From Anaerolineales bacterium (GTDB lineage Bacteria > Chloroflexota > Anaerolineae > Anaerolineales > Villigracilaceae): 64,000 nt of DNA. The position numbers and the translations under genes are program-made. Location of the stretch: NCBI GenBank assembly GCA_024710905.1, contig JANJTV010000076.1:62001-126000 (forward strand). Direction: 5' to 3'. A model generated the notes under the pieces. It was not told where the DNA came from. It saw nothing but the letters and a program-made list of their open reading frames with translations, and made no database searches. Of this stretch, positions 26,110 through 36,034 are shown piece by piece; position 1 is the first letter of the stretch; every line of letters starts with the position of its first letter.

Positions 26110-26901
26110 TTAGTGATTGGGCGGGAGTATAACTTGTTTCCTGTGATACTTTCCATTGCCAACAAACTCAAGGAAATTTCGGTCGCGAAGGATTTGTAGT
26201 TGCTGGCGGATTTTTGGCCTGATGTTATTGTTATCAGGATGCTTGCCCTGCAAATGGTTTTCAAAGCGATACATTTCTTCCAGTGTAAATTCCTGTTTGC
26301 CAAGTTTCTCGATGCAAAGTGAAATATCAAAAAGCCATCCACGCGCTTCTACTTTGGTTTCACGGACAAAATTGGTGCGTTCCCATTTGGCAAGGACTTC
26401 TTCGCGTTGCATCGGGGTACCGTTTTGAATGTAAAAAATCTTACCGTATTCGGGGATGCCTGTCATTAAGATGTTGCAACCAACCCAACCTGCACGGCGG
26501 GCTGTGGCTGCCAGCGGGTTGCGCCGTTCAATAATATCTGTGGTGAAAAAGTATTTGGGGATGGTCAGGAAGTTCTTAACCTGCAAGGAATTTTTATCAT
26601 AGGTCAGGAAAAAGAAATTTGGGCTTTCGTCGGAATTTAATCTTTCAATCATTGTGCTGAAAGCACCATCAACGATTTTTTGTCCCAAAGACCCCGATTT
26701 TGATTTGAGTTCGTATTGTTCAGGGCAGCTATTGCATTGAAAATCTGCTACGGGTTGATTGTTTTCAAACTTTACGAGTGTTTTTCCGCAGTTAGGACAA
26801 AATATGGATGTCTTCACCCATGCTTCACTCATCACCCGAATTTTTTGACTCGAGCTGGTATATTTGCTTGTCGCTGATGGAGACAATCTCATCATATTCA
26901 T
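26110..26901 (-). CDS. DpnI-type methyl-directed (type IIM) restriction endonuclease
   Basis: A 263-residue homologue of Streptococcus pneumoniae DpnI, which cuts GATC only when the adenine is methylated. Zinc ligands are C35/C38 (CPNC) and C56/C59 (CNSC); the PD-(D/E)XK active site is D53 (PVADF) with E64 and K66 (YELKSK), the same numbering I count in DpnI. ARRAGWVGCNI and the C-terminal winged-helix segment IRQQLQILRD, which also reads methylated DNA in DpnI, are kept. The start at 26901 retains the SSSQKIR segment that aligns with DpnI. The gene is AT-rich against GC-rich neighbours, suggesting transfer. No methylase or DpnD-like gene is adjacent, as expected for a methyl-dependent enzyme. 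Specificity for GmATC is inferred. Confidence 0.9.
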   Translation of the reverse strand: MNMMRLSPSATSKYTSSSQKIRVMSEAWVKTSIFCPNCGKTLVKFENNQPVADFQCNSCPEQYELKSKSGSLGQKIVDGAFSTMIERLNSDESPNFFFLTYDKNSLQVKNFLTIPKYFFTTDIIERRNPLAATARRAGWVGCNILMTGIPEYGKIFYIQNGTPMQREEVLAKWERTNFVRETKVEARGWLFDISLCIEKLGKQEFTLEEMYRFENHLQGKHPDNNNIRPKIRQQLQILRDRNFLEFVGNGKYHRKQVILPPNH

Positions 26902-27124
26902 TGACTAGTATTATATGTTCTTTTTCTCGAAATTTATTCCAGCAGTCATCGCATAATTCAGGTAAGTCTGTTGAACCTTCCTCAAAGCAGATGATTATCC
27001 CGCAATAGACACATTGCCATAGTTCCCCCTTACAGTAAGTGTGATTTTTGCTTTGGCACCCCCAAATTCTACGGGTTAGCTTGAAGTATATGAAACAAAA
27101 GAGATAATGAATTGGGCTTAACAT
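26825..27124 (-). CDS. Small zinc-ribbon-like protein, unknown function
   Basis: A 99-residue ORF with WQCVYCG and ELCDDCW, i.e. two CXXC pairs about 18 residues apart, typical of a zinc ribbon. Residues after about 30 are the most protein-like; the N-terminal 30 may be untranslated leader, with no clear RBS at the listed ATG. Its 3' end overlaps the DpnI-like gene by 77 bp in a different frame, suggesting coupled expression. It shares the low GC content of the endonuclease gene, so both probably arrived together. I do not recognise the family; it is not evidently DpnD. Confidence 0.5.
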   Translation of the reverse strand: MLSPIHYLFCFIYFKLTRRIWGCQSKNHTYCKGELWQCVYCGIIICFEEGSTDLPELCDDCWNKFREKEHIILVNEYDEIVSISDKQIYQLESKNSGDE

Positions 27125-27250
27125 AGATGATTAAATACTCAATGGGTTGTAAAAACACCACCTGATTAAAGTGACATTCCCGCCTAACTTCCCCGTTTTC
27201 CCCTATAATGCCCCCATGACCCTGCCCTTCAATTTTGTTATAATGAACGC
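27125..27250. promoter_or_regulatory. Divergent intergenic region with two TATAAT boxes
   Basis: On the plus strand TATAAT occurs at 27204-27209 and again at 27239-27244. The second lies six bases before the MNT ATG and fits a leaderless start. The first is likewise six bases before an ATG (27216) opening a 15-codon frame that overlaps the MNT start; I do not claim that peptide is made. Confidence 0.4.
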
Positions 27251-27553
27251 ATGGCAAGGCTAAAAATCACCCTCCCGCAGAAAAAACTGGCCGAATTTTG
27301 TCGCCGCTATCAAATCCGGCAGCTGGCTTTTTTCGGGTCCGTTTTACGGGATGACTTTAACCCGGAAAGCGACGTGGATGTGCTGGTTGAATTTGAACCC
27401 GGTCACACGCCAGGGCTTGCGTTTTTCGGCATGCGAAAAGAACTGTAAGAAATCCTTGGGCGCGAGGTGGACTTAAACACGCCTAATTTTCTCAGCCCAG
27501 TTTTTCGCGAACAAGTCCGGCGCGAGGCCATAGATTATGCACGAGCGGGATAA
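27251..27553 (+). pseudogene. MNT-type nucleotidyltransferase antitoxin, interrupted by in-frame TAA
   Basis: MNT-family minimal nucleotidyltransferases, partners of HEPN RNases, are about 100 residues. Here [20 protein letters not shown] supplies the GS-x-DxD catalytic region, but a TAA replaces codon 66 (after RKEL). Reading through, the same frame continues with EILGREVDLNTPNF and REQVRREAIDYA, the expected C-terminus, to a TAA at 27551. One C-to-T change (CAA to TAA) would explain it. The truncated 65-residue product keeps the nucleotidyltransferase motif but lacks the rest of the fold. Leaderless-type promoter. The HEPN partner downstream is also a remnant. Confidence 0.78.
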
Positions 27554-27614
27554 GTTAACCTTTATCCGGCAGGAAATCCCGAAATCAATTTCCCGGCTAG
27601 AAAAAATTATTTGA
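27537..27614 (+). pseudogene. HEPN (DUF86-type) gene remnant, first 25 codons
   Basis: An ATG at 27537 overlaps the end of the MNT frame, as usual in MNT-HEPN operons. It opens MHERDKLTFIRQEIPKSISR and five more codons before TGA at 27612-27614. The amphipathic helix fits the first helix of DUF86/HEPN proteins, but no RX4-6H active site remains. The TGA overlaps the TTG start of the glycosyltransferase, which looks like a deletion junction. Assignment rests on position and helix pattern. Confidence 0.45.
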
Positions 27615-28855
27615 TCACCCTGCTGACTTCCGGCACGCGCGGAGACGTGACTCCCTACATTGCCCTCGGTCTCGGCCTGCAGGCCGCCGGGCGCGCGGTG
27701 CGCCTGTCTGCGCCGGAAGGCTTTGGCGATCTCGTCCGTGCCGCCGGGCTGCCGTTTGCCCCCTTTCGCGGCAATCCCTCCGACCTGTTAATTGCCGCTG
27801 AACAAAAAAACGCCCTCACGCTCGGGCGCAACCCGCTGGCCTCGCTGCTGGCCAGCCTGGGCCACCTGCGCGAAGCCCGTCCGCTCTACCGCGCCATGCT
27901 GCAAAGCGCCTTCGAAGTCTGCCAGGGCAGCCAGCAGGTGCTGTATGGCCTGCCCAGCCTGTGGGGCTGGCACCTGGCCGAAGCCCTCGGCGCACAGCCC
28001 GTGCGCGCCCTGCTCCAGCCGCTCAGCCCGACCCGCGCCTTCCCCTCCGCGCTGCTGCCCTTCCGTTTTTCGTTGGGGAAAGGCTGGAACCGCTTCAGCG
28101 CCTGGATGGTGGCCCAGCTCACCTGGCTGGCCTGGCGGGGGGAGATTAACCGTTGGCGGGCCACGCTTGGGCTGCCTCCCGCGCCGGTCAGCGACCCTGC
28201 CCTGCTGGGCGATTCCGCCAGCGCGCTCAGCCTGCACGGGTTCAGCCAATCCATTGTCCCACGCCCCGAAGACTGGCCGGAAAGCCATCACATCACCGGC
28301 TACTGGCAGTATCACAACAAGGACTGGCATCCGCCAGCAGAACTGCATGCCTTCCTCGAGAAAGCGCCCCGCCCGCTGGCAGCGATTGGCTTTGGCAGCC
28401 CCGGCAGCCAGTTTGCCCGTACGTTGGAAGTCGTGCGCGCGGCCCTGCAACAGGCCGGATTCTCGGCCATCGTCACCCTGCCGAGCATCTGGCATGACTC
28501 TGTACGTGCGGAAAATATATATCCCCTCGACTATGCCCCGCACGACTGGCTCTACCCGCAAATGGATGTGGTTGTTCATCACGGCGGCGCGGGCACCACT
28601 GCCTCGGCCCTGTTTTCCGGCAGGCCGCAGGTCTTGCTGCCGCTGGCCATTGACCAGTTCTTCTGGGCCGAACGAATTGAACAACTTGGCGCCGGGCCGA
28701 AAGCCATCCCGCAGCGCGGGTTGACTGCCCAAAATTTTGCCCGCGCCTTGCAAGATGCCAACGAAACCAGCGCCTACGGGGTAACGACCCGAACCCTGGA
28801 AGCGCAACTCCGCCGCGAAGACGGAATCACGGCCGCGGTGCGCCTGCTAGTTTGA
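27611..28855 (+). CDS. GT1-family (UGT/MGT-like) glycosyltransferase
   Basis: A 414-residue GT-B glycosyltransferase. The N-terminal acceptor domain starts with the glycine-rich LLTSGTRGDVTPYIALG; the C-terminal donor domain has VVHHGGAGTTASAL and PLAIDQFFWAERI, as in sterol/macrolide/rhamnolipid UDP-sugar transferases. The acceptor is unknown, perhaps a lipid or secondary metabolite. No ATG is available; TTG at 27611 is the only sensible start and overlaps the stop of the HEPN remnant (TTGA). A deletion may have removed the original start, making translation dependent on the remnant. It overlaps the convergent MFS gene by 9 bp at the 3' end. Confidence 0.86.
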   Translation: MITLLTSGTRGDVTPYIALGLGLQAAGRAVRLSAPEGFGDLVRAAGLPFAPFRGNPSDLLIAAEQKNALTLGRNPLASLLASLGHLREARPLYRAMLQSAFEVCQGSQQVLYGLPSLWGWHLAEALGAQPVRALLQPLSPTRAFPSALLPFRFSLGKGWNRFSAWMVAQLTWLAWRGEINRWRATLGLPPAPVSDPALLGDSASALSLHGFSQSIVPRPEDWPESHHITGYWQYHNKDWHPPAELHAFLEKAPRPLAAIGFGSPGSQFARTLEVVRAALQQAGFSAIVTLPSIWHDSVRAENIYPLDYAPHDWLYPQMDVVVHHGGAGTTASALFSGRPQVLLPLAIDQFFWAERIEQLGAGPKAIPQRGLTAQNFARALQDANETSAYGVTTRTLEAQLRREDGITAAVRLLV

Positions 28856-30001
28856 ATCCCCCAGCACAACCAAAAATGCCAGCGCCACAATCCCTGCCCC
28901 GATCCAGTACGGCGCAGGGATGGCGATAAACGTAAAGGTCAGCCCGGCCAGGCTCGGCCCGAAGATGTTGGTCAGACTGAGCAGCGATTGCTGGCCGCCC
29001 ATCAACTGGCCCTGCTGGCGCTCGTCCGCGCGGATGGAAAGCAGCCCGGCAATGGATGGAATCGCCAGCCCGGAGCCCAGCGCGGCCACCGCCACCGCCG
29101 GGTAGAGCCAATTGGCCTGCGGCACCGCCGCCACCAATGCCATTCCCAGTGCCATGCAGGCTAGCCCGGCGATCATCAGCCTGCGCTCGCCGAAGACCGG
29201 CTGCAGGCGCATCACCAGCACCCCCTGCACTATGACGCCAAACACGCCAACAAAGGCGAAGAAAAGGCCATTGTCGTAGGCCGTCCAGCCAAAGCGGGCG
29301 TTGCTGAAGAGCGGGAAGTTTGTTTGCAGCCCGGCAAAGGCCAGGTTGAGCAGGAACAGCCCGGCCAGCAGTTTTTTGAGTTTTGGGCTGGCGAACAGAT
29401 CGGCCAGCAGCCCCAGCGCGTTAATACGGATGGGCTGGCTGGAGCGTTTTTCTGGCGCCAGCGACTCGGGCAGGAAGAACAGCCCGTAGAGCACATTTAG
29501 CAGGGCCAGCGCCGCGGCCGCATAGGCCGGCAGGGCCAGCCCCCACTGGCTGAGCAAACCGCCCAGCGCCGGGCCGGACATTAACCCCAGCCCGAAGGCC
29601 GCGCCGACCATCCCCATGCCGCCCGCGCGGCTTTTTTCGTCGGTCACGTCGGCTACATAGGCATAGGAAGTGGTCAGGTTGTTGCCGGTCAGGCCGTCCA
29701 GCAGCACGGCGGCGAACAGCATCCACAGGCTGCCAGCCAGGCCAAACAGGGCATAGGCAATGGCCGTGCCGAACAGGCAGGCCAGCAGGACGGGTTTGCG
29801 GCCCACCCGGTCTGAAAGCGAGCCAAGCACCGGCCCGCTAAATAATTGGATGAAGGCGTAAAATGAACTCAGTCCGCCCGCAATGGCGGCATTCCCGCCG
29901 TTCTGGGTGACGAAGAACGGCAGCAAGGGCAGCATCATGCTGTAGCCGAGCATGTCCACAAAAACAGTGATGAAGATGAATACCAGCCGGGGTTTGGTCA
30001 T
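28847..30001 (-). CDS. MFS exporter, TetA/DHA1-like
   Basis: A 384-residue inner-membrane proton antiporter of the DHA1 group, with about twelve transmembrane segments. VFVDMLGYSMMLPLLPFF in TM1, motif A SDRVGRKPVLL in loop 2-3, and GPALGGLLSQWG in TM5 are tetracycline/multidrug exporter signatures. Substrate unknown. The ATG of MTKPRLVF is preferred; the longer ORF start lies in the upstream interspersed element. The 3' end overlaps the convergent glycosyltransferase gene by 9 bp, and no separate terminator fits between them. Confidence 0.86.
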   Translation of the reverse strand: MTKPRLVFIFITVFVDMLGYSMMLPLLPFFVTQNGGNAAIAGGLSSFYAFIQLFSGPVLGSLSDRVGRKPVLLACLFGTAIAYALFGLAGSLWMLFAAVLLDGLTGNNLTTSYAYVADVTDEKSRAGGMGMVGAAFGLGLMSGPALGGLLSQWGLALPAYAAAALALLNVLYGLFFLPESLAPEKRSSQPIRINALGLLADLFASPKLKKLLAGLFLLNLAFAGLQTNFPLFSNARFGWTAYDNGLFFAFVGVFGVIVQGVLVMRLQPVFGERRLMIAGLACMALGMALVAAVPQANWLYPAVAVAALGSGLAIPSIAGLLSIRADERQQGQLMGGQQSLLSLTNIFGPSLAGLTFTFIAIPAPYWIGAGIVALAFLVVLGDSN

Positions 30002-30004
30002 TAA

Positions 30005-30086
30005 GTAGCGTTTTATCGAAAAGGCGCGAAGCCGCAAAGATTTTTGATTTTCCTTTGTGCCCCGTCGTTGCCGTCGTGGTTAAACA
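30005..30086. repeat. Degenerate AACCACG...CTTTGCGGCTTCGCG interspersed element
   Basis: On the minus strand AACCACGACGGCAACGACGG, GGCACAAAGGAAAAT, then CTTTGCGGCTTCGCGCCTTT fill the gap between two genes. I recognise the pattern as one seen repeatedly between genes in many environmental bacterial genomes; I cannot show further copies in this window outside the mirror arm. Confidence 0.4.
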
Positions 30087-30089
30087 CGT

Positions 30090-31769
30090 TCACCGGCAAA
30101 TCAACACTGCACAACGCGCCTCGCGCAGCAACTCGCTCACCGTCGAGCCGACGAAAATCTCCCGCCAGGCAGGCCGCCCGTAACTACCCACGGCCACCAG
30201 GTTAATCCCCTGTGCTTCGATGACTTCTCCAAAAGCGCCCGGGGTGATCTTTTGCAATATGTAATTGGCCTGGATTTCGTGTAAATCCAGGTAGGCCCGT
30301 GCCTGCTGCTGGATCTTCTGCCCGCGTTTCTGGTTGTTTTCCAGGGTCAGTACACTGATGGTGCTCTGCCATTTTTCGGCCAGGTAGGTGGCGACAAACA
30401 GGGCTTCGTGCGATTTCTGGCTGCCGTCGTACCCAACCAGGATACGATCCATTGGGGATGTTTTGCCCGGGATGGTCAACACAGGTCGCGCCGCGCGACT
30501 GATGATGGCCCGCAGCCCGGAGCCCAGACCGGGGATGCCCGGTTCAGGCGGATGGCTGACATTCAGAACGATGAGGTCGTTCAGCAGACCGCGCTCGACA
30601 ATTGCATTCGGGACATCCCCTTGCGTGGTGGACAGGCTGGCCTCCTGGATGCCCTCCTGCGCGCAGCGCCGGGAAAAAGAGTCTGCCAGGTCTTCCGGGT
30701 GCTCGTGGGGCGTTGGTTTCTGGGTGTGCACATGCAGCCCCTGGATGCGGGCATTTTCCTTTTGCGCCACCAGGATGGCCTGCTCGAGTGCCAGCCAGCC
30801 CGAAGGTGAACCGCTGAAGGCCACCAGTACATCCCTGAACAATCGGTCTGTGTATCGGTCGAACATCTTGCTCTCGCGCCATTGTCCCGGCTTTTTGCTC
30901 CCGCGTTCGGTACGCCGCTTCAGGCGGATGGCCAGGTCTTCGGCGGCGGCTTCCGGGCGGATCTTCCAGCCAATCTCTTCCTCGAGCACAGCGCGATGCT
31001 CTGAGACCCAGATGTACAGGTCGGTTTCGGTGCGTCCGGGGAACCAGCGCAGTACCCCGCGTTCTCGGATGGGTTCTGTCAATGGCAGGTAAACAGCATC
31101 GTACCAGTGTGCCACCGCTTCCTCGTAAGTCACATCGTCGCGTTTGAAATCGATGCCCATGAAATACTGGTGCACCTTGATGTGCTCCAGCAGGTGCTCA
31201 TACTGCCCTGGGACCGAGACGCTCAAATCCACGCCGGGGCGCAGGTTGTCAAAACCGGTCGCTTCGAGGAAGGCGGCGTATTCGGCCTTGATGATCAGGT
31301 CATCGGGCTGGACGTCCGCTGTCAGAGAGACGCTGGTTTTAATTTCGATTACGTGCGCTTCGATGGTGGCGAAACCCTCCTGGCGGGCGACCGAGACGCG
31401 GTGATTGCCATCCAGCACGAAATACACCTCCCCGACTTTGTACACGTCAATCGGGGGCCAGCCGGGTCCGGCCGGGTTGTCAATTGCCGCTTTCACCCGC
31501 GCCCAGCGTTCCTGGCTGGTGTTGGCCTTGGGCATGAAGCTGCGCGTAAAATCGGTGTAGCGGCCCACACTGCCGACGATCGAATCCAGAGGAATTTGCT
31601 GGATGCCGCGCTCGGCGCGTGCGCTCAGGCGCAGTTTTTTGGCCACCTCGTCATATGAAAGCAGTTCATTGCTCTGGCCACGCAGGCGCGCCAGAATCTC
31701 CTGCATGGAGGCTTTCAGGCGGGCTTCGGTAAAATCTTGCAGGGCGTCGTTATAGTTGGGGTCGTTCAT
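30090..31769 (-). CDS. ParB-like domain fused to two universal stress (UspA) domains
   Basis: A 559-residue protein with an unusual domain order. Residues about 50-150 carry a ParB/sulfiredoxin-like fold with VLDGNHRVSVARQEG, the phosphate-binding loop of ParB-type nucleotide-binding domains. Residues about 150-300 are a helical linker of unknown role. Residues about 310-430 form a USP domain lacking a clear ATP loop. Residues about 430-559 form a second USP domain starting DRILVGYDGS and ending in GSYGRPAWREIFVGS, which fits G-x2-G-x9-G-S/T of ATP-binding USPs. A nucleotide-sensing stress role is inferred. No membrane segment. No clear Shine-Dalgarno before the ATG at 31769. Confidence 0.82.
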   Translation of the reverse strand: MNDPNYNDALQDFTEARLKASMQEILARLRGQSNELLSYDEVAKKLRLSARAERGIQQIPLDSIVGSVGRYTDFTRSFMPKANTSQERWARVKAAIDNPAGPGWPPIDVYKVGEVYFVLDGNHRVSVARQEGFATIEAHVIEIKTSVSLTADVQPDDLIIKAEYAAFLEATGFDNLRPGVDLSVSVPGQYEHLLEHIKVHQYFMGIDFKRDDVTYEEAVAHWYDAVYLPLTEPIRERGVLRWFPGRTETDLYIWVSEHRAVLEEEIGWKIRPEAAAEDLAIRLKRRTERGSKKPGQWRESKMFDRYTDRLFRDVLVAFSGSPSGWLALEQAILVAQKENARIQGLHVHTQKPTPHEHPEDLADSFSRRCAQEGIQEASLSTTQGDVPNAIVERGLLNDLIVLNVSHPPEPGIPGLGSGLRAIISRAARPVLTIPGKTSPMDRILVGYDGSQKSHEALFVATYLAEKWQSTISVLTLENNQKRGQKIQQQARAYLDLHEIQANYILQKITPGAFGEVIEAQGINLVAVGSYGRPAWREIFVGSTVSELLREARCAVLICR

Positions 31770-31871
31770 AGGCGTTGCTTCATTGCGTGTTATATCACGA
31801 ATTCAATTGTGGGTTGTATAGGATATGGTGGATATATTGGGTTTTCTTACAAGGTAAGATTAAATCGTTTC

Positions 31872-31899
31872 TTGACTGGACAATATATATATATATAAT
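31872..31899 (+). promoter_or_regulatory. Promoter with TA-repeat spacer
   Basis: TTGACT, 16-bp spacer, TATAAT. The spacer and -10 form an uninterrupted TA dinucleotide run of about 16 bases, a slippage-prone arrangement that could vary spacer length. Confidence 0.6.
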
Positions 31900-31959
31900 T
31901 CCGATCAGTTTTCAGACCGACTTATCGGTAAAATGAAATAATCAATTTCAGGAGGATAC

Positions 31960-32556
31960 ATGGTTAAAGTTTTCAAAGAATTCGCTGTTTTATTATTGGT
32001 CGCCCTTGCCATGATAGGAGTGGCCATCATTCCTGCTTATGCGGCCAGCACCCCGGTTTTCCTCGGTGTTTCTGTCGTGCAAGGCAAGGGATTGGTTTTC
32101 CTGTTTGACGTTGCGGAAGATGTAAATGTTAAATCCTTGAATATCTCCGTTTCTGACGGTTCGAAAACGCACAAGCTTCATTGTGAACTGCGCGATGACG
32201 GCAAGGTTGCCTGTGTGTTACCGGGTGGTTTGAACAAAGTTAATGGTGAGGATGTGACTATAAACTGGAACGGCAACATTTATTCCGTCAGTGTGCCGTT
32301 ATTTGACAGTTCCCCGCCGCAATTTGTTGCCACCCCAACACTAGCCCCGGTTTGCGAGGATTCAGAATCCTGCCTGGTCTGCAAGGATACGTGTCTTACA
32401 ACCTACAATCAGGCTATGGAGTATTGTTCTTATCAAGACCCTATAAATTGTGGGCGTAATACTACGTGTATTGCTGAACAGACTGTGATATTTGAGCAGT
32501 GTAAACAGGATGCGCTTACGGCTTACGAATTCTGCCAGGGAAATTGCCTGCCGTAA
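31960..32556 (+). CDS. Secreted Cys-rich protein of unknown function
   Basis: 198 residues. Residues 1-28 are a signal peptide (KR-poor n-region, LLLVALAMIGVAII core, cleavage near AYA-AS). Residues 29-110 look beta-rich with two Cys. After a Pro/Thr linker (SPPQFVATPTLAP) the last 65 residues hold ten cysteines (VCEDSESCLVCKDTC, then spaced C residues to GNCLP), enough for five disulfides. ATG preceded by CAGGAGG. Own promoter upstream and a terminator downstream, so monocistronic. A surface or extracellular role is likely; I do not recognise a family. Confidence 0.77.
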   Translation: MVKVFKEFAVLLLVALAMIGVAIIPAYAASTPVFLGVSVVQGKGLVFLFDVAEDVNVKSLNISVSDGSKTHKLHCELRDDGKVACVLPGGLNKVNGEDVTINWNGNIYSVSVPLFDSSPPQFVATPTLAPVCEDSESCLVCKDTCLTTYNQAMEYCSYQDPINCGRNTTCIAEQTVIFEQCKQDALTAYEFCQGNCLP

Positions 32557-32576
32557 CCAACTATTTCTAAATTTTG

Positions 32577-35123
<2,547 letters not shown>

Positions 35124-35187
35124 TCAGCCATGATGAATCTTTGTGATGATGAATAGCGGCGATTACTGTTATTAATAAAGAGAAAAC

Positions 35188-36027
35188 ATGACCCTCCTCC
35201 ACGCTCTCCTGCTCGGCATGATCCAGGGACTGACCGAATTCATCCCGGTTTCCTCCACCGCACACCTGTTAATTGCCCAAAACCTGCTTGGCCTGCCTGC
35301 TGACAGTGCCATGTTTTCCTTCCTGGTGATTGTCCAGCTTGGAACCCTGGTGTCCCTTTTCATTTATTACTGGCAGGACCTGCTCAGCATTGCCGCTTCC
35401 ACAGGCGCATTTACCCTTTCCCATCTTCAGCGCAGTGACTTCCCAGATTCCCAAAAACCGCAGGCATTGCTCGGCCTGTATGTTCTGCTGGCCACTCTCC
35501 CAGCCTTGGTGATCGGCTATTTGCTGCGGGATGCTGTTGAAGCCCTGTTTGCCCAACCCATCCTGCAGGCCGGCATCCGTTTGATGGCGGCGGCGGTGCT
35601 GCTTACCCTGGCCGAAACGCTCTCAAAAAAGAATCGCCAGCTCTCTACCATGACCTGGCTGGATGCACTGGTGGTTGGCCTGTTCCAGGTCATTGCGGTC
35701 TTTCCGGGCGCCTCGCGCAGCGGAACGACCATCAGCGGCGGTATGTTGCGCGGGCTGGATCGCCCCTCCGCCGCCCGCTTTGCTTTCCTGATGTCTGTGC
35801 CGGTCATGCTGGCGGCCGGCCTTTATGAACTGATCGATGTTTTTCAAATGCCCGGCCTGGCCGCCTTCCTACCCCTGCTGGGGATTGGTTTTCTCGCGGC
35901 TGCCCTGTTTGGCTGGCTGGCCATCCGCTGGCTGATAGAATTCCTGAGCAAGCGTTCTCTTGCCGTTTTCGCCATCTATTGCGCCGTGCTGGGCCTGGCC
36001 TGCCTGTCTGCTCATTTCATTCTTTAA
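35188..36027 (+). CDS. uppP: Undecaprenyl-diphosphate phosphatase UppP (BacA)
   Basis: A 279-residue membrane phosphatase that recycles undecaprenyl pyrophosphate for cell-wall synthesis. Family motif 1: GMIQGLTEFIPVSSTAHL at residues 10-27, including the catalytic Glu and Ser pairs. Family motif 2: PGASRSGTTISGGMLRGLDR near 175-194. About eight membrane helices and the usual length. An M20 peptidase gene begins seven bases downstream of the stop, so the two are probably cotranscribed. Confidence 0.95.
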   Translation: MTLLHALLLGMIQGLTEFIPVSSTAHLLIAQNLLGLPADSAMFSFLVIVQLGTLVSLFIYYWQDLLSIAASTGAFTLSHLQRSDFPDSQKPQALLGLYVLLATLPALVIGYLLRDAVEALFAQPILQAGIRLMAAAVLLTLAETLSKKNRQLSTMTWLDALVVGLFQVIAVFPGASRSGTTISGGMLRGLDRPSAARFAFLMSVPVMLAAGLYELIDVFQMPGLAAFLPLLGIGFLAAALFGWLAIRWLIEFLSKRSLAVFAIYCAVLGLACLSAHFIL

Positions 36028-36034
36028 GGAACGT

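Noticed and set aside
27788-28807. 339-aa ORF antisense to the glycosyltransferase
   Set aside because: Low-complexity Gly/Arg/Gln composition and complete overlap with a clear GT1 gene; a shadow of GC-rich codon use. The same holds for its mirror at 4064-5083.
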